64,000 nucleotides of DNA from Prorocentrum cordatum (Eukaryota; Sar; Dinophyceae; Prorocentrales; Prorocentraceae), in assembly GCA_963575745.1 (NCBI GenBank), contig CAUYUJ010004780.1, positions 1,045,481 through 1,109,480 on the forward strand, given 5' to 3'. Below, piece by piece: positions 56,141 to 64,000 of the stretch. Made by a program: the position numbers and the translations under genes. The notes beneath the pieces are model-generated. The model was not told the DNA's origin. It searched no databases and saw nothing but the letters and a program-made list of their open reading frames with translations. The first letter of the stretch is position 1, and each line of letters starts with the position of its first letter.

Positions 56141-56860
56141 GTTCGTCGTCCATTTGCAGCTGCCCTTCGTTATCATCCTTCCCTTCCTCCTTCTCCTCCC
56201 TGATCATCCGTTGCTCACTCCTTCTCCTCCACCTCTTTCTCCTAGTTCGCCTCCCCCCCATCTTCTCCCCCTCCACCTCCATCTCTTTCCCTTCCTCTCC
56301 CGCCTGCCCGTTCCCGTCCCCCTTCCCCCGTCCGTCCGCATCCTCCTCTTGTTTCTCCTTCTCTTTTCTTCCCCCCTCTCCTCCTCAGCCACAGGAGAAC
56401 CAAGAGAGCCCCTTCCTGATCCTCGCCTCCTCAATTCCCTCTATTCGTAGGTGTTCCCCCCTCCTCTCCCTCTCCCCTGGTCCTTCTCCTATCTGTCGTT
56501 TCGCTTTGCATCCGCCTCCTCCTCCTCCTCCTCCTCCACTCAGTCGACCCTGTACGTTCCTCCCTACTGCATCGTGCTTATCGTGTCTGATCATCGTCGC
56601 TTCCTCTACCTCCAATTTGTTTGCAATCACTGGGTGCCGAGCAGCCAAAGCCCCCAAACCATCGTCACGACTCTCCGTATCTTCATGCGGGGTTGAACGG
56701 ATGAGAGGCGTACGCATTTTTGTGCCGTGCGCATACATACGAGAGGTTCATCTGGGGAGATCTGCCAGCTCTAGATACGGTTGGCCCAAAAAACAATGGC
56801 GCATGCAGTGGGTTGTCGACTGCGCAGTGTCACCAGCGCGGTGTCAAACATTCAGTGGAC
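56141..56860. other. CT-rich sequence, no gene recognised
   Basis: CTCCTC words, including 56516-56538. Mixed sequence from 56540. Confidence 0.4.
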
Positions 56861-56861
56861 A

Positions 56862-57470
56862 CCGCGCTGTTGACACAGCTCAGGGTTAGCCTCCTCCTCC
56901 TTCTCCTCCTGCATCTCCTGTCATTCTGCAAAGCCCAGTGTCGACAGCGCCGTTGACAAATTTCAGTGTTGGCCTCCTTCTCCTCCTCCTGCTCCTCCTG
57001 CTCCTCCTCCTGTTCCTCCTCCTTCTCCTCCTCCTCCTCCTCCATCTCCTCCCTGTCCTCTTCTCCTGCGCAGCCCAGTGTCGACAGCGCAGTGTCGACA
57101 GCGCAGTGTCAACAGCAATGTGTCAACAACGCAGTGTCAACAGCGCAGTATCGAAGCATTGCACTGTTCAAACTGCGCTGCTGACACATCTCAAGGTTAG
57201 CCGCCTCCTCATACTTCTTCTCTCTTCCTGCCTAGTCCTCCTCATCGTCGTCGTCCTCCTCCTCCATTTCCCCTCCTCCGGCACAGCTCGGTGTCGACAG
57301 AGCAGTGTCGACAGCGCAGTGTTTACATCGCAGTGTCGGCAGCACAGTGTCGAAGCACTGCGCTATTGGAAACCTCCTCCAATCCAACAGCACGGCGTCG
57401 ACAGCGCAATGTCGGCAATGCAGTGTCGAAACAGCGCTGTTAGCACTGCGATGATGACGCAGCTTAGTGT
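56862..57470 (+). repeat. 14-bp tandem repeat with interspersed module
   Basis: CAGTGTCGACAGCG and close variants repeat head to tail at 57077-57160 and about 57290-57440. A module of the form CTG(T/A)TGACACA.CTCA..GTTAGCC followed by CTC triplets appears near 56866, 56950, 57175 and 57445. Confidence 0.85.
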
Positions 57471-57579
57471 TAGCCTCTTCCTCCTTCTCCCCCTGTTTCG
57501 CCTCCTCCTCCTCTTCTTTCTCATTCCGCTCCTTCTTCTCATCCGCTGGCCTACGCCCCCTCCTTTTCACCTTCCACCT

Positions 57580-57765
57580 CCTTCTCCTTCTCCATCTCCT
57601 CCTCCTTCTTCTTCTCCTCCTCCTCCTCCATCTCCTCCTCCTCATTCAACCCCTTCTCCTCCTCCTCCTCCTCCTCCTCCTCCTCTTCATTCTCCACCTG
57701 TTCCTCCTCCTCCTCCTCCTCCTCCTCCTCCTCCTCCTTCTCCTTCTCTTCCTCTCCTCCCGCCC
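57580..57765 (+). repeat. CTC microsatellite
   Basis: CTC/CTT triplets with CAT interruptions. Confidence 0.93.
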
Positions 57766-58300
57766 AACAGCGTAATGTTGACAACGCAACGGTTTGACAC
57801 TGAGCTGTTGACGCTGCGTAAGAATACTGCGTTGGTTTCAAACTCTCACCGTTGAGTGTTTGATCTCACGGATAACTGTACCCTTGCTTGGCTGCGGTCC
57901 GATGCCAAGTGGTCGATGGATGCTCCTGGATGCTTTCTCTAGTACGCGGCCAAGGTTAGCATGTTGAGTATCGTGGCTACGTCTTGACAGATCCAAAGCA
58001 AGTCAATACAATCGCACAAAGACGGTGGGCCGCTCCCAGACCTTCGGGCGAATCGGACCAAGAGCAGGAGAAGGAGGCCTTCACCTCATGCCTCGCAGAT
58101 GGGGGGGGGGCGCGCCGCCCGAGCCTCCTTGGCCAGTGGCCCTGGCGGCGATGCGGCGGTGCCTGTGTGAAGCGGGCAGAACGCGCGCATCCGAGGGAGA
58201 ACGGAAGAGACGAGGATGAAGGTCGATGAGGATGATGAGTGGGACGATACGTAGGAAAAGGAGAAGGACCAGGGATAACGATGATGATGTTGAAGCTGGC
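57766..58300. other. no gene recognised
   Basis: Mixed sequence; a G run at 58101-58108. Confidence 0.4.
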
Positions 58301-58307
58301 GGCGGTT

Positions 58308-58355
<48 letters not shown>

Positions 58356-58356
58356 C

Positions 58357-58388
<32 letters not shown>

Positions 58389-58450
58389 GTCATGATGATG
58401 ATGAAGAAGATGATGAGGATGATGAACATGATGGGGATGAGGAGGGTGAC
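58301..58450 (+). repeat. GAT microsatellite
   Basis: GAT triplets with GCT, GGT and GAA interruptions. Confidence 0.95.
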
Positions 58451-58578
58451 TAGGAGGAGGTGAAGCACAATGGTTTTCACTACCACACGTTCATGCCAAC
58501 AATGGTTACGCTGACCAACGTGCGGGACAAGCTTTGACATTTATCTCCCATTTTTGCTGCTTCGGGTGTCTGCCTTGA

Positions 58579-58962
58579 ATGAATTGCTCCCACGCTATGC
58601 GGCCAACGCCATACCTTCTTTCAACCCGGGCAATGCTTCCCCAAACTCATGACTCTACCACCCGTGTGGTGAAAGTGGCAATCGATACAAATACAGAGAA
58701 ACGAGTCGTTGGAACGGTCCACGAAAACACAACGTTATCCTATCAGCGAAACCGTTTCGGTATTGAAGCGAAGAGGCTTGGAGCAACGGCCTGTAGGCGA
58801 ACGGTTGACATCTCGCTTCCCCCGAAAGTAGGCTTGACATTGCCAGCCAGTGCTCGCCCAAACCCAGTCGTGCACATGGTCCGAGGGAACACGAGGCTTG
58901 GGAGGAGGTTTAACGCACTACTCATCCGACTGGCAACATGTAGCCACTTTGGGAGGCTCTGA
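58579..58962 (+). CDS. hypothetical small ORF, 127 codons
   Basis: ATG at 58579 and stop at 58960-58962, in one of the few stretches here that is neither GC-extreme nor repetitive (58480-59110). The translation is basic and non-repetitive (VVKVAIDTNTEKRVVG; SYQRNRFGIEAKRLGA) with no family recognised. It could be chance. Confidence 0.2.
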   Translation: MNCSHAMRPTPYLLSTRAMLPQTHDSTTRVVKVAIDTNTEKRVVGTVHENTTLSYQRNRFGIEAKRLGATACRRTVDISLPPKVGLTLPASARPNPVVHMVRGNTRLGRRFNALLIRLATCSHFGRL

Positions 58963-59254
58963 GAGGCCAGCTTAGCAACCTCACGGGGACTTCGCCGTAG
59001 GCGCTGGTGCGCTCCTGCGAACCAGGATGTAGGCGAGGGTGCGCTTCAGCTCCTAGCTTAGCCGCCAGATCCGCAAAATCGTGGGCAGTATGCTGGAAAG
59101 GGGGGATCTTCAGCATGAACTATTCTCGAGGGGATGTTTCCTCGACGACGGCGACGGAAAAAGGGCGATGTCGAACGCGGCGACGACGGGGACGACCCAA
59201 CACTACGATGTCGTTTGCTTTTGTGTATTTGTTTTTTTGTTGAAGCCCACTTCC

Positions 59255-59500
59255 TTAAAGGTCTGGAGCCTTTCCTTGGGACCGGCTTCCATCCCGAATC
59301 GTTTGCCGGTCCTGGAGCCTGGTAGACAGGCCTCCAGAGGCCGAGAACTGGCAAAAAACTGCCGTCGCAATTTTTCTTCGACGCGAAGGGTTTGGTTTTC
59401 GGGTCACGCATAGGATCTCCGGCGGCCGTTCGGGACGATTGGGGAACCCCCAGAACTCTCTCCGCGAGGTGCAGCTGCTGAAGATAACCCCATGGCTTGA
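59255..59500 (+). repeat. dispersed repeat, copy B
   Basis: Relative of 51715-51968 in the same orientation, sharing ATCTCCGGCGGCCGTTCGGG, GGAACCCCCAGAAC and GAGGTGCAGCTGCTGAAGA. Confidence 0.7.
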
Positions 59501-59518
59501 ATAGAGGCCTCCTAGATA

Positions 59519-59735
59519 GGGTCCGAATATAATATGGGTTCGGAGGATCGCGCCGCATCGCCGATACATCGCCGATGCATCGGCGATACATCGCCGATAC
59601 GTCGCCGATACATCGACGGCTTTTGCGATGTATCGGCAACGTCGGCGCGGAGAAGATCGGGCTCCGCATCGAGTTGCATCTCCAGTGCGTCGGCGATGCG
59701 GCGCGATCCTCCGACCCCGTTTATGTACTCCGACC
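59519..59735. repeat. 217-bp fold-back element with nested palindromes
   Basis: 59541-59564 and 59690-59713 are perfect 24-bp reverse complements, and weaker pairing extends about 20 bp further out on both sides. Inside lie repeated ATCGCCGAT words and a perfect 20-bp palindrome (59568-59587). Both strands give similar short frames that begin MGSE and end SDPI, a consequence of the symmetry. The layout resembles a miniature inverted-repeat element; no duplicated target site was found. Confidence 0.85.
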
Positions 59736-59939
59736 CCATCTGAGAGGCCGAGATGGGGAAACCTCTGGCAACCTACACAACCGAGGGGACGTTGACGACG
59801 AGGGCGCGACGACTCTCCAGGCGGTCGGCCAAAGCGCGCGGCGGGGCGCGCCACATCGCGAACCGCTCCTCCCTGCTGACCGGCGGGCCGGGCGAGCCCT
59901 TGGGCGGAGGAGGCCTCCCCTCCTCCTCCTCGCCGTCCG

Positions 59940-60095
59940 CCTTTCCCTCCCCCTCCTCCTCCTCCTCCTCCTCCTCCTCCTCCTCTTAATCCTCCTCCTC
60001 CTCCTCCTCCTCCTTCTCCTCCTCCTCTTAATCCTCCTCCTCCTTCTCCTCCTCTCACAAGACCTCTCCTCCTCCTCTTCCTCCTCCTCCTGCTG
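59940..60095 (+). repeat. CTC microsatellite with TTAAT interruptions
   Basis: CTC triplets broken twice by CTCTTAATCCTCC. Confidence 0.93.
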
Positions 60096-61110
60096 ATTGG
60101 TGGAGGCTGCAAAACTCGTCGAACATAGACGTTCCCGGCCTCCACTGCGGGAGGCGGTTTTGAAAATAGGCTCCTCTCGCCGAAAGGGGGGGCGGCCCCT
60201 AGAGCAGACGGAGACTGACAGAGGGGCGACACGAGGAGGAGCAACAGGAGGACAAGCGAGAAAGGACGGGAGAGGAGGGGGAGGAGGAGGAAGAGAGAGG
60301 GGAGGAGGGCCAGGCGGGGCAGCTGCCACGACGGGGGAGGGTGGGAGAGGGGAGGAAAAGGGTCGCCAACGCAGCCGACGTCCCCGTAGGGGACCCCCAA
60401 GAGAGGGGGATCCTCTAAGGGAGCTTCGGCTGCATCGGCGGCCCTGCGGTTACTGTCGCTCGTGCTCGTGTTGCCTCGTCAGCCGTCCCCGTCCAGACCT
60501 TCTCGTACCATCCAGCCCCATCCTGATGCACGGCGGTCGTCGCCACAGACGGGGTGGTCATCTCTGCGCGGTGCGCGCGCGGGGACGGCTGAGACTGCGT
60601 TGGCTTCGCTGGTCGCGAAGCTCGGCTGTCGTCGCGCTCCCCCGCGCGGAGGCGCGGGGTAGCGGGCGCTGGGCAAGAAGCCAGCTTTTTTCGCGCCTCT
60701 CTGCCCGCAGGTTGGTGGCGTCACAAAGAGATCGCCTGTCAGCAAGGAAGAAGGGGAGGAGGGGGGCGAAATCTCAGGGGATAGGGTGAGGGTCAGCTCC
60801 TGGCCCAGGCCTGCAGCCAGGCTCGGCGCCGGCCTGGTGGGAGGGCCATCAGTTCGCCCAGCGGCGGCGGGTGTTCGGTCTTTGAAGTTTAGGCCGGCGG
60901 GATGGGTGAGACGCCGGCGGTGACCAAGCAGGCTGGGTGGAGGAGGGGGGGAAAGGGCAAGGAATGGCGCGCCGCAGGCTCCCCGGCTCCCCTCTCCATC
61001 CTAGACATCCGTCGCCATTATTTTTTCGTCGCTGTGAAGAGACAGCGCCCTGTCTCCCTCCCACCTCCTCCTTATCCTCCTCCTCTTCCTCCTCCTCCTC
61101 TTCGTCCTCC
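60096..61110. other. no confident gene
   Basis: GA-rich at 60230-60370. Long Arg/Gly-rich frames without motifs. Confidence 0.35.
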
Positions 61111-61115
61111 CTTTT

Positions 61116-61345
<230 letters not shown>

Positions 61346-61419
61346 TTGCCGTCATCATCACCATCATCGTAATCCTCATCAGCTGCGCCGTTATCGTCAC
61401 CATCATCGACACTCATGTC

Positions 61420-62865
61420 GGCACGCCCCTCGCACCTCTCTCGTGGCCCCACAAGGAGCTCCATCCAAGACCCAAATGGCATAGTTCGCATGGCGGCGCC
61501 GCCCCATTTTGGCACACCCTTCACACGTTTCGTGGCCCCATAAGGAGTTCCACCTAAAGCACCAATGGCGACGTTCCAATGCGTCCGCGCCAACCATTTT
61601 TGTATACCCCTCACACGGTTCGTGGCCCCATAGGGATCTCCACCTAAGGCCCCAGTGGCGATGCGTCCGCGCCACCCATTTCGGCACACCCCCTTACACG
61701 GTTCGTGGCCCCATAGGGAACTCCACCTAAGGCCCCAGTGGCGCGCCACCCATACAAAGTTCGTGGCCCCATAGAGAGCTCCACCGAAAGCTCCAGTGGC
61801 GACGTTCCCATGCGTCCGCGCCACCTATTTTAGGTACACTCCTCACACGGGTCGTGGCCCCATAGGGAGCTCCACCTAAGGCCCCAGCGGCGGCGTTCCC
61901 ATGCGTACGCGCGACTCATTTCGGCAAGCTCCTTTCACGGTTCGAGGCGCAATTGGGAGCTACACCTGAAGCACCAGCAGCGACCTTCCCATGCGTCCCG
62001 CGACTCCGTGCTGCACACCCCTCGCGCGTTTCGTTGCCCCGGGGGGGTTCATCTGAGGCCTTAGCGGCGACGTTCCCATGCGTCCCCGCGACTCATGCTG
62101 GCACACTCCTCACACGGTTCGTGGCCCCATGGGGCCACCGCGGCTCATTTCGACAAGCCCTTCACACGGTTCGTGGCCCCATGGGGAGCGCCACCTAAAG
62201 TACCAGCAGCGACGTTCCCATGCGTCCGCGCCACCCATTTCGGCACACCCCTCACGCGGCTCGTCGCCCCATAGGGAGCGCCACCTAAAGTACCAGCAGC
62301 GACGTTCCCATGCGTCCCCGCCACCCATGCCGGCACACCCCTCGCACGGTTCGTGGCCCCTTCAGGATTTCCACCTAAGGCCCCAATGGCGACGTTCCCA
62401 TGCGTCCCCGCCACCCATTACGGCACACTCCTCACGCATTTCGTGGCCCCATAGGGAGGTCCACTTAAGGCCCCAGTGCGACGTTTCTATGCGTCCCCGT
62501 CACCCATTATGATTACGGCGCTCCCCCTCACGCGGTTCGTGGCCCCATAGGAAGCTCCACCTAAGGCCCCATTGGAGCCTTTCGCCCGCGTCCCCGCCAT
62601 TATTTTCGGCGCACCCCTCACACGTTTCGTGGCCCCATCGGGAACTCCACCGAAGGCTTGAATGGCACCGTCCCATGCGTCCCCGCGACTCATTTCGGCG
62701 CACCCCTCACACGTTTTATGGCCGCGTTCTCCTGCTCAGACCTACCGTCTTCGCTCGTGTTGTGTACCCCGCCACACATGTCGGCACGCACCTCACACGG
62801 TTTGTGGCACCATAGGGGGCGCCACCGAAGAAGATACCCAAAATTGCGGCAATCACAACTGTGCA
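61420..62865 (-). repeat. 90-bp tandem array, open as 30-codon repeats on the minus strand
   Basis: CGTGGCCCCA recurs at 61442, 61531, 61621, 61704, 61762 and 61853 and onward to about 62805, mostly about 90 bp apart with a few short units. Each unit carries CCACCTAA.G..CCAG and GACGTTCCCATGCGTCC. On the minus strand the open stretches read as 30-aa repeats with THGNVA.G.LGGAPYGATNRVRGVPK. Some units break the frame. No SL, ATG context or unique flank supports a gene. Confidence 0.88.
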
Positions 62866-63222
62866 CGGCTGGGTCCTTCGCCAGGCTAATTTCAATCCGC
62901 GGCCCCACAGGGCCCAACCCCTTCCCCAGGAGGGTTTTTCGTCTTGGATCCATTTTTGATAGCCCCTGATCCCGATAACGGGCCCCGGAGGCCGAACTCC
63001 AAGACAAACCGCTGGACTGAAAAATCATATCCTCAGATCTCTGGGGCTCCGTTCTGCCCTTTCTACCCCCCCTCCCTGGCGTGGACGGTCGGGGGCTTGT
63101 GCCCGGCCCACCACCAGGGCGATGCACCGGAGGCGGTGCACCGGAGGCCCGAGGTTACCCCCCCACCCCCAGGGCATACGCACCCCCCTGGGGGGGTGGG
63201 CTTGGTACCAGCGACATTTAAC
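62866..63222. other. no gene recognised
   Basis: Mixed GC-rich sequence with GGCGGTGCACCGGAGGC repeats near 63130. Confidence 0.35.
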
Positions 63223-63440
63223 GTTACATCCTCCTCCTCCTCCTTCCTTCCTTCCTTTCTTCCTTCTTTCCGTCCTTCCTTTTTCTCCGTCTCTTCCTCC
63301 TTTCTCTCCCCCTCCTTCACCTCCTCCTCCTCCTCCTCCTCCTCCTCCTCCTCCGCCTCCTCCTTTCTATCCTCCTCCCTCATCCCTCCCCTCCCCTCCC
63401 CCCTCCCCCTCCCCCTCCTCCTTCCCTCCCCGTCAAGAAT
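63223..63440 (+). repeat. CTC/CTTC-rich tract
   Basis: CTTCCTTC at 63240-63275 and CTC triplets at 63317-63362. 63441-63716 holds no recognised gene. Confidence 0.85.
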
Positions 63441-63716
63441 GCCTCTTCACATCCTTCGAACTGCAGACGGCAGCGATGCTTGATGAGTCCTCCTCCTCCT
63501 CCTTCAGAGTGCCCAGAATTGCTGCTCCCCCGCGGCTTGCGCTAGCTTCCTCCCCCCCCCACTCGGGGGACACCGCCCGTCCACATATCCCCATCCTGGC
63601 CAGGCCGACCCTGGGGCCCCAGATCTGTTGAGACGCCGCCCCTGGCCAACTAGTTAGACGAAGCCAGGACGAGGAGAACCTCCGATGAGTATAACTCGGG
63701 AGTCTCAGAGAGCCGC

Positions 63717-63812
63717 TTCAGGAGCCCCCCAGGAGGCCCCAAGAGGCCCCAACAGGCCCCAGGAGGCGTCAGGCGACCCCAGGCGGCCCAAGGAGGCCCC
63801 AGGAAGAACGTC
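63717..63812 (+). repeat. degenerate about 10-bp repeat, GGAGGCCCCA
   Basis: AGGAGGCCCCAAG, AGGCCCCAAC, AGGCCCCAGG and related decamers. The last 190 bases of the window hold no recognised gene. Confidence 0.75.
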
Positions 63813-64000
63813 ACTTAGCGCCAACGGGCGCTTGTCCACGAAGGCCCTGCAGTGCGACGCAGGCGGTGCAATGAGGGTCCACACGGGCTGCTTGCTATCG
63901 GTGGAGCCGAACGGGGTAAATACACATTGGGCGAACACCACCCTTCTGGCTGCATCGAGACCAGCTCTTCGTCCCGAGTCTTTCCGCGGGCCCGAAGCGG

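Noticed and set aside
61420-62865. CRISPR-like or VNTR gene call
   Set aside because: There are no unique spacers. The frame is broken in several units and lacks a start, so it is listed as a repeat with an open frame and not as a gene.

Overview
This window looks like nuclear DNA from a dinoflagellate. The strongest signs are near-full-length relics of the conserved 22-nt dinoflagellate spliced leader (SL) at 51331-51351, 20165-20184 and 701-718. A shorter SL remnant sits at the 5' end of a LINE (7571-7578). All lie on the minus strand. The DNA is GC-rich, gene-poor, crowded with microsatellites and minisatellites, and carries decayed non-LTR retrotransposons of a type I associate with dinoflagellates. 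Prorocentrum cordatum would fit the composition, but the species is an inference. Nothing looks bacterial or organellar. There is one 100-N assembly gap at 26401-26500.

Layout. 0-2 kb: a short direct repeat, an SL relic and an array of degenerate short repeats. 2.0-7.6 kb: the best-preserved mobile element, a minus-strand LINE with a 10-bp target-site duplication, a 29-nt poly(A) tail, a zinc-finger/coiled-coil ORF1, an ORF2 with endonuclease, reverse transcriptase (RT) and C2H2 finger, and an SL remnant at its 5' edge. 7.6-14.6 kb: dispersed repeats, fold-back repeats and microsatellites. 14.8-17.1 kb: a minus-strand pseudogene of an abundant dinoflagellate protein family, with one canonical 5' splice site and three in-frame stops. 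19.3-20.2 kb: an SL-tagged retrogene. 20.3-23.2 kb: TG, G and GGA/GAT runs. 23.6-24.4 kb: a lysine-rich nuclear-type ORF. 25.6-26.4 kb: a 108-110 bp satellite running into the gap. 26.5-31.4 kb: a composite kilobase-scale satellite, with a decayed copy near 34.5 kb and an inverted copy at 37.9-38.9 kb. 32.4-33.7 kb: a 75-bp array and a 10-bp array. 39.3-42.0 kb: more short arrays and a dispersed repeat. 42.6-45.8 kb: minus-strand ORFs with no recognised function. 45.9-47.2 kb: a 5'-truncated RT fragment. 47.2-50 kb: GGA, CGT and GTCC microsatellites. 50.6-51.4 kb: an SL-tagged decayed gene. 52.0-54.75 kb: two retroelement fragments arranged tail to tail, both with RNase H. 54.9-56.1 kb: a giant TCG/CGT tract. 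56.8-57.8 kb: a 14-bp array with interspersed modules. 59.2-59.8 kb: a dispersed repeat and a large fold-back element. 61.4-62.9 kb: a 90-bp array open as 30-codon repeats on the minus strand.

How it fits together. No operon or pathway is visible. The coding matter is mainly retroelements and genes re-inserted from trans-spliced mRNA, in various stages of decay, set among tandem repeats. In-frame stops of all three types interrupt otherwise coherent protein frames, which points to pseudogenes and not to an altered genetic code. Many long open frames are artefacts of trinucleotide repeats or of tandem repeats whose unit is a multiple of three.
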